From Ridgeia piscesae (taxonomy: Eukaryota > Annelida > Polychaeta > Sabellida > Siboglinidae): 64,000 nucleotides of DNA. A model generated the notes under the pieces. It saw nothing but the letters and a program-made list of their open reading frames with translations. It made no database searches and was not told where the DNA came from. The translations under genes were made by a program, and so were the position numbers. Of the stretch, positions 39,295 through 49,752 are shown in pieces (the stretch's first letter is position 1; every line of letters starts with the position of its first letter). The DNA lies in assembly GCA_025642075.2 (NCBI GenBank), contig JAODUO010000960.1, positions 62,001-126,000 on the forward strand, read 5' to 3'.

Positions 39295-39564
39295 AAAAAA
39301 GTAAATTCAAACAGTCAATATTTAGCACTACAGCATGCCCCGTTTATTTATAGGGATAAAAACCATGGCTCTAGCAAGAATGTCCGGCCAAAGTTCCCGG
39401 GGAACCCTGACAACATGGCTGTTTTCTGTTCAGGACCAAAACAATTTGGGGCTGCAGAAGACACTACAGCTGTATGTTTTAACCACCAGCCCATGGGAGA
39501 CAGAAAAAAGAAAATGGTGAATTACATCTTTGTCAGAACCTGGCCTGGCCGCTGCCCCCAATGA
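39295..39564 (+). CDS. unidentified 89-codon open frame in the 6.2-kb transposon
   Basis: It has no early ATG. From about 39331 the frame reads LQHAPFIYRDKNHGSSKNVR, then PGNPDNMAVFCSGPKQFGAA, then FNHQPMGDRKKKMVNYIF before a TGA. Composition looks protein-like, and an acceptor-like TTTATTTATAG lies at 39343-39353, so it may be an internal or last exon of the element's gene, or a captured host fragment. I cannot name it. Confidence 0.3.
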   Translation, partial: KKVNSNSQYLALQHAPFIYRDKNHGSSKNVRPKFPGNPDNMAVFCSGPKQFGAAEDTTAVCFNHQPMGDRKKKMVNYIFVRTWPGRCPQ

Positions 39565-40787
39565 CTGTCCATGTCAAATTGCAGTCCTTGGGACAGATAT
39601 CCCAAGCTAATGAAACAAGATCTGCTTTTTCAAGAGTCAGTTAAATTTTTTTCCCCTAAAAATACATAAAATACCCCAAAATGTTATAGTTTAGAATATT
39701 TTTTCTGCTAGTTGTGTTACTTTTACCCAGTTCAAATTGTTATATTTAATAGAGACATTCCACTGTACATATATTTTAGCTAAAAAACAACTATTATTCA
39801 GCATAAGTCGATTTCATAAAGAACAAAAGGGGGGTGATTTTCTTTTTTTATTTAGCCCTCCAGAATTATGCTCCAAACTTTCCCTTTAAATATACCACGC
39901 CTATTAAAAGAACAATCAATATTGACACCACATAGTTAGATAATTAATCTTTCCCCTATATGGCTATAGTTCGATCTACTGGTGTGTTCTATTTATATCT
40001 ATGATTGACACACATCTGTTTCATAGCCGCACAGGTCATGCTATATCAATAATACAAAAGCATGCCACAGTCGCTACTGTTAATATAATAATGTCCAGTA
40101 TTTGAAAAACAACAATTAATCTGCATTTTTGTCACAGTTGTGGACAATTTGGAAATTGATTCCTGAAAACAGTTTTAAGCTAGGGCGAAGGACCGAGCCT
40201 GTCACTCTGTGTGGGTGTCAGGCTGACATAAATCGCAGAGCCTTGGCCATGACCCCATATGATATTTGTTTCAAATTGGGAAACCTCACGTTGTGTATAA
40301 CATATCCGACACTACACCACTGATTTGGAGAATAATACACGGCATGGCTGTGACTAAGAAGAAACTCGCCGAATCCCGGGATCGAATGCGAGGCCATCAA
40401 AATACCTGTCAGTGTTTCGAAGTTTCAGCGAGTTTCGACCACTTGTCAATGTCGCCTCGGCTTGTTACTCGGCTCTGCATTTCGGCTTCCGGCGGGTCTT
40501 CTTTACCAGGTTTACCAGCGCGTTCAGTTCTATCTTGAAAATGTTGGCCCTTATCGTTGCAACCGAAATTCAGCTATTTCTGAACGAAAATCATGTTCGC
40601 TTCCCACGCCGGGTACACGAAGCGGATGTAAACATCGCGACGCGCCACCTGGCGATTATTTTAACGGAATTTTAAATACAGAGTTGCCCGCTCTGAGCTC
40701 AATGAGCCAAGCATTTGCCGACGTCACACATCAGTCAAAATGGCGCGACTTACGAACTTTGATGGAAAAGGTGTTCAATTTTTTTAT
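39565..40787. other. right part of the 6.2-kb transposon, no supported gene
   Basis: AT-rich to about 40120, then a CpG-richer stretch (40360-40780) with overlapping short open frames in several frames and none convincing. It could hold the element's promoter. Confidence 0.45.
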
Positions 40788-41349
40788 TAATAAACCACTG
40801 ACGTTAAAAATGTGATTACCGTTCAAAATAGTTTGTTTTTATTAACTCTTTCACGTGCATAGCATGTAACTTTTCCCTTTTGGGTCCCTTTAAATAAGTC
40901 TAAACAATAAAAATACTGATACATAATAAAAGAATAATATAACTACGGTACATAATCCTTATATATAATGCCTAAATTAACTACGGTACAAACTCCTTAT
41001 AAATGCCTAAATTAACTACGTACGGTACAAAATCCTTATAAATGCCTAAGTTAATTATGGTACAATCATTCTTATAAATGCCTAAGTTACATATCCCATC
41101 AGTAATAAATCCTTTAATTAGCTTACTTTTAAATTGTTTTGTTGTTCTAAGCTTTCTAGCTTAGCTGTTGAGGTAGTGTATTTCAGAAGACTGGACCAGA
41201 ATAATTTATTGTAAACTTTCTGTTGTTAGTTCTTATGTTTTGAATGTAATACCCATTGCAATTTCTAAGATTGTGGTTAGGAACGTTTTCTGTTCGCTTA
41301 AGCATAGAAGTCAAGTTATCTGGGAGTTCCCAGCAAACAAGGAACCATT

Positions 41350-41840
41350 TCTGAACCAGTTCGCACGTGTTATACTGGTTCATAATTGGTACCACTCCAC
41401 CAGTACGTGTTTTCATATGTATTAAAGAATTCACGAGAATACACGTGTTCTGCCTGTTGTCACGAGTTTTGAACGAGTGTGACACGTGTCGTACTGGGTC
41501 AGAACTGGCACGATTTCACTGGTACGTGTCTTCACGTGAATTCACGTGTTCATTCACGTGTGTGACTGGGGAAACTGGTACGGTTCTAGCGGTACGTGTC
41601 TTCACGTGAATTCACGTGTTCATTCACGTGTGTGACTGGGGAAATTGGTACGGTTCTAGCGGTACGAGTATTCACGCGAATTCACGTGTTCATTCACGTG
41701 TGTGACTAGGGAAACTGGTACGGTTCCCGGGGAACGAGTATTCACGTGAATTCACGTATTCATTCACGTGTGTCACTGGGGAAACTTGTACGGTTCTAGG
41801 GGAACGAGTAGTCACGTGAATTCACGTGTTTGCCGCGAGA
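41350..41840. repeat. CACGTG-rich tandem array, about 70-bp unit, about 5 full copies
   Basis: The unit is GGTACGTGTCTTCACGTGAA, TTCACGTGTTCATTCACGTG, TGTGACTGGGGAAACTGGTA, CGGTTCTAGC. Five clear units lie between about 41515 and 41840, with degenerate ones before. About 15 CACGTG palindromes occur in 490 bases. Confidence 0.9.
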
Positions 41841-42009
41841 GCAGAGGTAGAAGTCTACAATGTCAATATGAAACGACAGCTAGTATGACTCGAAACATAA
41901 GAACCATTTTGACATTAAATTGCTTATCCTGATAAACGTGAGCGACTATAGGAAGTAAAAAAACGTTTTTGATGTATGTAGTATACGTGGGTGAGGTGAA
42001 GAGAGCGTC

Positions 42010-42213
42010 ATGTTTTGCAAAAAGTTGTCGCAGATGTTTGGTGCCGGTGAAGCGGCGTTGTTGGAAGATATAATCGATTTCAAGGTTGTGCCGGGCGTGA
42101 AACAAGAGTTTGTCAATGAAAAGAACGACCTGTATGTTGCTGTTCTGGGCGACAAGAGTACCGGTTCGGCAGCACCACCTGTAACGGCGAGGCAGCGCAA
42201 AACTGTCCGGTAG
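42010..42213 (+). CDS. possible small protein or first exon, 67 codons, unknown
   Basis: ATG to TAG frame with mixed composition (MFCKKLSQMFGAGEAALLED, VVPGVKQEFVNEKNDLYVAV), unlike the low-complexity frames around it. It ends in CCG|GTAGTA, a weak donor. No family recognised and no ATG context argument. It may be coincidence. Confidence 0.25.
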   Translation: MFCKKLSQMFGAGEAALLEDIIDFKVVPGVKQEFVNEKNDLYVAVLGDKSTGSAAPPVTARQRKTVR

Positions 42214-42582
42214 TACGTGGTCATGCGAATCTGGATTTTCGGTTATGAATCACGTAAAGAACGCACTCTAGGGTCAGTTGACGAACAAACGGTCGGGTGG
42301 GCTTCTGCTCAAAAAGTTTGCGGAACGCTGTCGGAGAAAGAAGGATCCTTTTTGTTATAACCGGCATCGGTTAGTGATGGTCCGCTTTTGTGTTAACAAT
42401 TGCAATGAAAAAATATGTAGCATGAACAATATCTTACACATGCCACAAGACTAAAGTTTTGCTTAAATGTTTGTTCTAGGACATGCTATGTAGCTATAGT
42501 AATGTAAATTTTTCATATTATCTTTAACTGTTATCAACGTCTCTAGCAAAAAGCTTGATGTAGGTCTCGCGTATAATTTTGA

Positions 42583-42651
42583 TGTTTGGTGTGTGCGTGT
42601 GCGCGCGTGTGGGTGTTGGTGTGTGTGCGTGCGCGTACGTGTGCATGGGTG

Positions 42652-42687
<36 letters not shown>

Positions 42688-42699
42688 TGTGTGTGTGTG
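42583..42699. repeat. TG/CG alternating microsatellite
   Basis: GTGTGCGTGTGCGCGCGTG, then (GTGC)n. A purine-pyrimidine alternating tract with Z-DNA potential. Confidence 0.9.
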
Positions 42700-43075
42700 A
42701 TACGGCCGTACTCCATTTTGATACGGATTTTTTTTAAACATTATTTGTTACCACATTATGTATGCGTCACAAAACTACAGCACAGTGGAATAATCTTTTT
42801 CCGTTAGTGACTAAGTAAATCGATTCGAAACGAACGAACTAAGTCATCGATTAGTTTATTGTAGCGCGCTGGTAAATTTGTAGTTCTGAAAACTGCGGCT
42901 CAATGGAGCTCGACGCCGCGAAATCAACGGTATTTCTGATTTCAAGTTGTTGACGCTTGCCAGTGAAACTTCGATATATGCGCGAACTGCTGAGATAAAT
43001 TGTTGTTATTTGATGACACTGTCTGTTTTACGGCACTTTAAACGTGCTGAAGTGAACTAAAACGTCGGTAATTTT
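42700..43075. other. no feature recognised
   Basis: Intergenic sequence without open frames or repeats that I could support. Confidence 0.5.
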
Positions 43076-43689
43076 CCAGTTAACTGGCCTAAATTATTTA
43101 CGGCTTTTTCAAAACAGTTTTTTCGATGTGTATGTGTTTGTAATATCATTCTGCATCACACCCGCTAAAACGAAGTCGGATATATATATATTTTAATTGT
43201 GTTTTATATCAAATTAATGTCGTCGAGTCGACATAAATAAGCCGATGTAACTAGGCGTGAGCAATACACAGCAATCCCCATGCGTATCACGACCGCAAAG
43301 GCGATGTCTTGCGATTTGCGAATATGTCCCAAAAACTAAAGCTACATCATTAACTTTTTATTCTATATAATGCAGATATATTTGTTTTAAGCATACATTT
43401 ATAAAAAAATAAGGACAATGGTTGTTTTTTAGACTTCGTAATGCACACGCTAGACATCGCCTTTAACAAAGCCGGGATTTGGGGGCCCGATGTGTCTGTG
43501 CTACGCTAACTGCTCGCGCCTTGTGACATCGGCCTATTTACGTCGACTTGACGGCATTAAATTGATCTAAAGCACAATTTCAAAAAAAAAAAATCTGACT
43601 TCTTTTTAGCGGGAGTGGTGCAGAATGACATCCCTAACACATACACATACATCTTGAAAAGGCCTTAATAACTTAGTCCAGTTAACTGG
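43076..43689. mobile_element. large fold-back (hairpin) element
   Basis: Both ends carry CCAGTTAACTGG, itself palindromic. From there the arms run inward as imperfect inverted repeats of about 250 bases: CATTCTGCATCACACCCGCT on the left pairs with AGCGGGAGTGGTGCAGAATG on the right, GTCGAGTCGACATAAATAAG with CTATTTACGTCGACTTGACG, and AAAGGCGATGTCT with AGACATCGCCTTT. The loop is about 100 bases. No open frame. Confidence 0.8.
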
Positions 43690-43837
43690 CAGATCAGATT
43701 AGTGATACGGATTGGTACGGATTCTTACAGAATTTTAGGTCAAATTTTAGGTCAAAAGCCTTAGAGACGGTGACATTATTCATAATATCGTATGTGCATT
43801 TTAAGAGTTAACATGGGCAGATCGTCGTAATTTATTT

Positions 43838-43950
43838 TAGGTAACCATGGTCGGGAGGAGAGTAAACTCCTTTCGCTGTTGGAGCTCTGTGAAATCACAC
43901 CGCTTCCTCCCCGACAGGGGTTGGAGGTTGGCTGGCCGGCTTGCATATTC
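43838..43950 (+). repeat. dispersed repeat, copy 1 of a pair
   Basis: ATGGTCGGGAGGAGAGTAAA, CTCCTTTCGCTGTTGGAGC and the following 60 bases recur at 45269-45370 with about 80% identity. Family not recognised. The sequence between the copies (43951-45268) shows no supported gene. Confidence 0.6.
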
Positions 43951-45268
43951 CTTCAGCTGCAAGTATTTTAACATTATGTAATTTTTATCTAACCTAAATG
44001 ATAGGTTGATTGCTGGCGGTGTTTTTACATCATTCGAAGTAATATTTCGTAAAAAAAAACTCAAACTGAATAACAAAGAAGTCGTGTACGGTTTGTTTCT
44101 AACTGTCGTGCAAACAATGTAGGGGTAGGAAGATTATAACTTAATAGACACGAACGAATGTATTGACGGCTCATAAAGCGCACCGCACCACACTTGGTAC
44201 AATTTTTCACTTCCATAATATAGCATATCATGAGTTGTGCTAACATACACGCCATTGAGATGTTTAAGTTCGGCGCAGTTTGATAGTCATCGTGAATCCC
44301 CCTCCATTCATTATTTTCAACATAACGATGTCCGAGAAAGGATGAAATCGGGTTTTTATACAATATTCCCGGGTCGGTTGAGAGAAGTGTCTTAAACGTG
44401 TTTAATATACAAGTACTGCATTCGTTTGTGAATGTTAAACAATAGTATACGCTGAACACAATTATGGGCATGGTGGTCAATTACTATGGGCAGAAACATG
44501 CGGAGTGTTCGTATGGGTAGGTATATACTTCACAAGCGGGTCTCTAATCCTTTGAAATTCAGGCGTACCATGTCTGGTTTAGAAAACCGCGCCCTCGCGC
44601 GTTTTGAATCTGAAGTGACACCCCCTCCGCATATATATTAATAATACTGACTTTTTGGCGCCAATATGCTCGAAGATCAAGCTAATTGGCGCGACAAAAC
44701 CAAGGGATTAAGCAAACTCGTAATCGTAAAACAATGCGTGAGTCTTCAATGGATGGATTGATGAAGAAGCTAGGAGGTTAAGGAGGATAGGCACCATTAA
44801 AGAGATAGGTTTTTAGACGACGGCAGAATAAAACTATTATTACCTTCTGATTTAACACAGGCAGGAAGCGAATTCTACACCGTTGATGCCACAACCGAGA
44901 AAGCTCAACCTACAAGTCTTGAAGTTGTGAACGTCGTCGTGATCATATTTCAATAGCAATTCCCAATACCCGTCTTGTCTTCCGATATGAGTAAGGGCCG
45001 ACAGCGAAAATGTAAACATCGCCGCAATTTTCTTTAACAATACCCCGCAATTGTTAACCTCCGTCGACATTCCGATTTCGCGTCGTGAAGACGTTCCGGC
45101 TGAGTGCACACAATTTCAAGTGAATGTCTCCTCCATATAGAATACAGTGTCTTGTGTATTCATGAAGATGGTCGACCCTCCATACAACTTCTCAAGACCC
45201 ACCCCTGTAACCTGTGTATATAACATATATTAAGTATTCTGGCCCCATCTATAAAGTATTCTGGCTCC

Positions 45269-45370
45269 TATGGTCGGGAGGAGAGTAAACTCCTTTCACT
45301 GTTGAAGCACTGGGAAATCATCTCCTTCTTCCCGAAATGGGTTGGAAGTTCGGTGGCCACCCCTTACCAT
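45269..45370 (+). repeat. dispersed repeat, copy 2 of a pair
   Basis: ATGGTCGGGAGGAGAGTAAA, CTCCTTTCACTGTTGAAGC, then AAATCATCTCCTTCTTCCCG, the same order as the copy at 43838. Confidence 0.6.
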
Positions 45371-45403
45371 CCCTTACTATATCTTCCCACCCCTTACCAT
45401 CAA

Positions 45404-45452
45404 TACGTGTGTGTGCGTGCGTGCGCGTGTGCGTGCGCGTGTGTATGTATAG

Positions 45453-45519
<67 letters not shown>

Positions 45520-45548
45520 GTGTGTGTTTTTGTGTGTTTGTGTGTTTA
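45404..45548. repeat. (TG)n microsatellite
   Basis: GTGTGCGTGCGTGCGCGTG, then about 40 TG units with a few T insertions. Confidence 0.95.
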
Positions 45549-46155
45549 TATGATTTTGAGTTGTTTGCAATACATTTCTGACCGTTGCTCCTAATCCCCA
45601 TACCAGTGGAGTGGCAGAAATTGTACTTTGTAAATGGTATGCATGTAGTCCACTTCCTATATGGCCAACCCTTCAGCAAACCCAAAGTAATTTGATCAGG
45701 CAGATGGCCTCTGGTGAGAGGACCATCGATAAATGCCCCTGTTTGAAGACAAACTGGCTGCTCCTTTTTAAGCATACACATACGTTGTGAACATCCGAGA
45801 CATCTAACATAGCAACAGTATCGTCTATGTGATATTTTGCCAAGAACGACGACTGTGTATGGTAGGCTTTCTTAATTAGTTTTTGACTTGTAATTAAAGA
45901 TTGCATTTGTTGACTTCCGACTGGCTGAAAAGGGGAAGATTCTTCATCCAACCTGACCATTGCCCACGTTAGCCGGGTGGCCGCTGGTGACACGTAGTTT
46001 GTATTACAAAATGCTATTGCAATGAAAATGTGGCCGTATAATCCCGGTGGCCGACGGCGAGGGGGCCGTATAAGAAGGCGACTACTGTATATGCGTCAAG
46101 TTGCAGAGTGTATAAAGTATCTGCAAAGTTCAATATGAACACATCGCGCTGTGTA

Positions 46156-46157
<2 letters not shown>
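45549..46157. other. no gene recognised
   Basis: Intergenic sequence. Minus-strand open frames of about 100 codons partly run into the CA complement and show no domain. Confidence 0.45.

Positions 46158-46223
<66 letters not shown>
46158..46223. repeat. (AT)n microsatellite
   Basis: About 32 AT units. The GC-richer stretch that follows (46230-46510) has several overlapping short frames and no recognisable product. Confidence 0.97.
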
Positions 46224-46228
<5 letters not shown>

Positions 46229-46669
46229 CACATGGTTATATCAGCGTGCGGCGTGTTTGTAAACACGATCCTGTTGCCCGATGAAATTCCCTGGGTCAGC
46301 ACTTCGAGGTGTGGATAGATGCGGCCGGCCGAAACAAGCGACAAGTTGCTGCGGTGATCGAAGCGACATCGGTTGCCGGCGCTCCCGTTCCTGTTGCGTA
46401 ACTATGTACCGGGCGACGTTCGTGGGGCGTGGCACAGACTGGGATGTAACGAATATGCTGCCCCGACAAGTCAAACTCCAAAGAAGCGCATTGAACATGT
46501 TCTAAGCTCATAGAGTTCTAAGTAATGGTTTAATTTGAAAACATTATCTTATTTATAACATTGAAAGTTGTCAAAATGGCATCGATTGATGGGTTGTCTC
46601 TGCCACTAGATTACCCGGACGTGAACCAGCACCATGATATTTAAGGTGGGTAAAGGCGGAACAGAACTA

Positions 46670-47360
46670 GATGCTCTTTGACGTGTATACCCAGCCAATA
46701 CATTGCTAAGAAGGACCACCTGGCGTTATGTTCTTTAATTAATTGCAGAACTTTTTTGACAAATAGAGATTCTATTTTAGTTGTAATATCTACAATATTA
46801 AAATCTCCATCCGCAAATGTGTTTAATAGTGATTTCTTTTCAAAGCTTCGGGTTTACCCAGATAGCATGGAAACGTTAATCTAACGTTCATTTAACGTTT
46901 GCAGAAACGTTGGTTTAACGTTTACATGTGAACGTGTTTTTTTTGCGTTATTTTGCTCGTTTATTTAACGTAGATCTACGTTTACTTTCTAACCAAACAA
47001 AAACAACCGAAAACTAACGTTTCGGGAACGTTAGAAATTTAACGGTAACCAAAATCAAACGGTTCTAACCAAATGCAAACGTTAATGTAACGTTTGCATG
47101 CTATCTGGGTACTGTTCCAAAGAAATGGAAATGCCAATTTCCCCCCATCTTGTTTGGTACTGAGTTAAGACTCCCTAGGTGCCAACTGGAACTGCACAGC
47201 ACAGATTGCATGGTGATACTTTCCCCCTAAGTGATAATTCCATCCTGCTATATAAGTTCACCAATTTTTCGAAATTAGAAATAACTTTCCCCAAAGTCTT
47301 ATTATCGGCTTCTTTTGTACCTGCATATACACCGTATTTTATGGAGGAAATCACTGGTCC
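46670..47360 (-). mobile_element. decayed L1/Tx1-like non-LTR retrotransposon fragment
   Basis: On the minus strand the piece at 47340-47190 reads KYGVYAGTKEADNKTLGK, FEKLVNLYSRMELSLRGK, the stretch after the reverse transcriptase active site in L1-type elements (usual form LGxYxG...LEKLL..W..R.LTLFGK). After FLWNSKPEALK the frame shifts and reads SLLNTFADGDFNIVDITTK, IESLFVKKVLQLIKEHNARW, matching the L1-type DGGxxxxDI...SLFIKKL block. It has stops and frameshifts and is split by a MITE. Confidence 0.7.
46855..47111. mobile_element. 257-bp MITE inserted in the L1-like fragment
   Basis: TACCCAGATAGCATGGAAAC and GTTTGCATGCTATCTGGGTA form a 24-bp terminal inverted repeat with one mismatch. The interior is full of AACGTT motifs. 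Removing it with one TA restores the reading frame of the flanking retrotransposon fragment, so the target is TA, as for Tc1/mariner-type elements. Confidence 0.85.
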
Positions 47361-47384
47361 GTTTTAGACTATCAGGTTCAACTA

Positions 47385-47662
47385 AGAGGACCCGAGTTCG
47401 AATCCTCTGCTGCGGTTTTAAAACCTTGGGCAAGTTTTATAATTCGTTCACTCAGTTGCATAAATGAATACCTGGCAATAGACAAGTGATTGATATGTGT
47501 GCGAGTAGCCTTCGCGCATTAATTGCAGCATATAGCTGCATGCTTCCCAGAGATGGTGTCTGATTGAATAGGACTGCCAGGGAACTAAAGTGTAAAGCGC
47601 TTTGAGCAGTCCTGAGGATTGGATACTGCGCTATATAAGAACTTACATTTTATTTACCTCTT
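47385..47662 (+). mobile_element. tRNA-derived SINE, copy 1
   Basis: GAGTTCGAATCC near 47393 is a Pol III B box. A central block follows with TTCACTCAGTTGCATAAATG, ACCTGGCAATAGACAAG and AATTGCAGCATATAGCTGCA, then the tail TAAAGCGCTTTGAGCAGTCC, GCGCTATATAAGAAC. The conserved GCGC...TATATAA end resembles widely shared invertebrate SINE domains. Confidence 0.75.
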
Positions 47663-47689
47663 TTAACTGAACACTCACGCCAACGCACA

Positions 47690-48560
47690 AGCCACACCCC
47701 AAAGGTTTTTCCTTTTTGAAATTGGCGAACTGCCAACTCCACATATCGCTCCACCCAAGGTAGACAAAACTGTCTCTTTCCATAGGCTTCTTCCATCCTG
47801 GTGTATTTAGAGCTCTTTCCTCCTATGTGCCACCCACATTACCTCCGTCTTCTCCAAACATACTCTAAGTCCAAGTCTGCTGAACATATCTTTCCACTCT
47901 ATCAGCTGTTCTTGGAGATTTGCTTCCCCGGTCGCTACTACTGCCAGGCCATACATCTGAGTACAATAGTTTCCGGAGTATGTCTTTTGTACACATCTTT
48001 CTGCTTATCAGTTTCACCACAGCTATAAACAACAATGGGATCAAGGCGCTCCCCTGTGTCAAGCCAACATTCACTTTGGATTCTCCTGACACCCCCGGTT
48101 CACACAGCACCCTGCTCTTCGTGTCCTCATACGTCCCCTCCACCAACCTGACCTCCCTCTCTGGGACCCCCACCCACCTCAGTGTTCCCATTGTTATTTC
48201 AACTACCTCTGGGCAAACATGCCTTGCGTCGTTCTTCTTCATTGTCTACACTCCAGCTGTTCTTCACCGATTTCCCCTCACACTATTGCTCTTATTCTGT
48301 CATCCAGCTTCTTTCCAGCAACTTCAACATATGGCTTAGCAACGTAATGCTTCAATGTTTTCCCGGATCATGCATTTCTCCCTTTTTTTTCTATATTCGG
48401 ACACTTAGCCCCGTTCTATGTTCCTCTGTGAACTTCCCGTCTCTCTTGCATGTGTTCAGCAATTTTGTTGTCGATCATCTTCCAACTCGCTCAGCCACCG
48501 CCACCGCCAGCATCTCTACTAGCACTTCACCAATGCCTGTTTATCTTTCTAAGTAGGCTT
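47690..48560 (-). mobile_element. decayed RTE-like non-LTR retrotransposon reverse transcriptase
   Basis: Minus strand, in order: fragments resembling NYR(S)ITLLSHMLKLLERS, then WVGVPEREVRLVEGTYEDTK, VNVGLTQGSALIPLLFIAVV, LRKLLYSDV, then EANLQEQLIEWKDMF in another frame and a YLGGAICG-like end. The order is that of the palm and thumb of RTE/L2-type reverse transcriptases. The catalytic YADD is changed to YSDV and there are several frameshifts. Confidence 0.75.
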
Positions 48561-48631
48561 ACACGATAAACCGTAAAAAAGAATGGCCCAGGCTGTGACA
48601 AGTTTCACAAAGCTTGCATTACCTCCCACCA

Positions 48632-48634
<3 letters not shown>

Positions 48635-48676
<42 letters not shown>

Positions 48677-48699
48677 TGTGTGTGTGTGTGTGTGTGTGG
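48635..48699. repeat. TG/CG microsatellite
   Basis: GTGTGTGTGTGCGTGCGTGC, then (TG)n. Downstream sequence to 49390 has no supported feature. Confidence 0.93.
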
Positions 48700-49384
48700 T
48701 GTATTTACACTAATTGCTTACTCCTACTAGAAAACCTACCTAGCTTCGATAATCTGTTTCTGTTTTACATTTTACCCCAATAGTAAATACAAATATTGGG
48801 AGTAGGTGTTTTTTCTGTGGCTGTATTACTCTTTGGAATAGAGGTTTATGCTTCCTTCGATCTAGTGTTACATCAGACGCAAGCTGAACCATAATGCGAT
48901 TCTTAAATATTTTACATATCTTGCTTTTATGTTTTTGAATTAGAAATGGATTATTAAAATAGATATAAAACAAATTAATTTACTAAACCGTTACGTTGCG
49001 GTTTGTGTACGTGACAATCAATTGCTGCACGTGACCTTCGTCAAACATAATCTTTGCCAACGGTATTTATAATGGTAACGTATGGGCGGCATCATATCTC
49101 ATCCCATCTTTTATGGACACACCGGTGACAGACAAGAGGTTACGTGACGTGATAATGTTAGAGTACGCTGAGCACGCGTTTGATGATTGTTCGAAGTTAT
49201 CTTTAAATATATTATATTTTTGCTCTAAAAGCAGTAAGAAACTTTATTTTATCGGTAGTGTCTACGATAATATAAAGTCTTCATCGGAAGGAGGTTGCAG
49301 ATTAATACAAACAGAAATGTGACGATGACAACATATATCCACACAACACAATCTCTTACATATAAAAGCACGCTCTTTTTTGTC

Positions 49385-49475
49385 CCGTTAATCTCTCCCA
49401 TCAGTTTCCCCTATCTCCCTCTCCCTCTCCTTCCTTCATCCCTCCTTCTCTCCCTCCACCCCCTCACTGCATCAT
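49385..49475. repeat. pyrimidine-rich tract
   Basis: CTCCCATCAGTTTCCCC, then CTCCCTCTCCCTCTCC and related runs. It has no coding meaning. Confidence 0.8.
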
Positions 49476-49752
49476 CAGAATAATATTTGTTAGTGCTAAA
49501 ATTACCAATCTATCTAATCCCGTATATAGAATACCATTATAAAGAAGTGTAGTGGTGATTTGGCGCAGCAGAACCTCGACTGGGGAATGAATTACCTGTG
49601 AACATTCATGCATCCGGGACATTACGTATGTTTAGAAAGTATTTAAAAACATGTCTTATTATTAGCCATTTCAATTAATTCAAATATTGTTTTGAAATGA
49701 CGGACATTGCTTTATAATTTCTTTTTAGTGTCATACACGTTTTATTCAGTGT

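Larger units (their letters stand above)
34681..40889. mobile_element. 6.2-kb TTAA-targeted DNA transposon with 102-bp terminal inverted repeats
   Basis: The left end AGGGACACAAAAGGG and the right end CCCTTTTGGGTCCCT begin inverted repeats of 102 bases with two mismatches (34681-34782 against 40788-40889). TTAA flanks both sides (34677-34680 and 40890-40893), and the uninterrupted target sequence CTTAAATAAGTC is present in the neighbouring duplicate at 34300. TTAA targets are used by Kolobok, piggyBac and Sola3 elements; the AGGGA end seems nearer Kolobok, but that is a guess. A TA target with AAGGGAC ends cannot be excluded from one copy. Near-identical repeats mean a recent insertion, yet the interior is filled with other elements and I find no intact transposase. 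Confidence 0.8.

Noticed and set aside
40129..40815. Overlapping 60-117-codon frames at the right end of the TTAA element
   Set aside because: Several frames overlap on both strands with no splice signals, domain or consistent composition to choose one.
46241..46511. GC-richer stretch with 71-85-codon frames on both strands
   Set aside because: No family resemblance and competing frames on both strands; it may be a repeat fragment.
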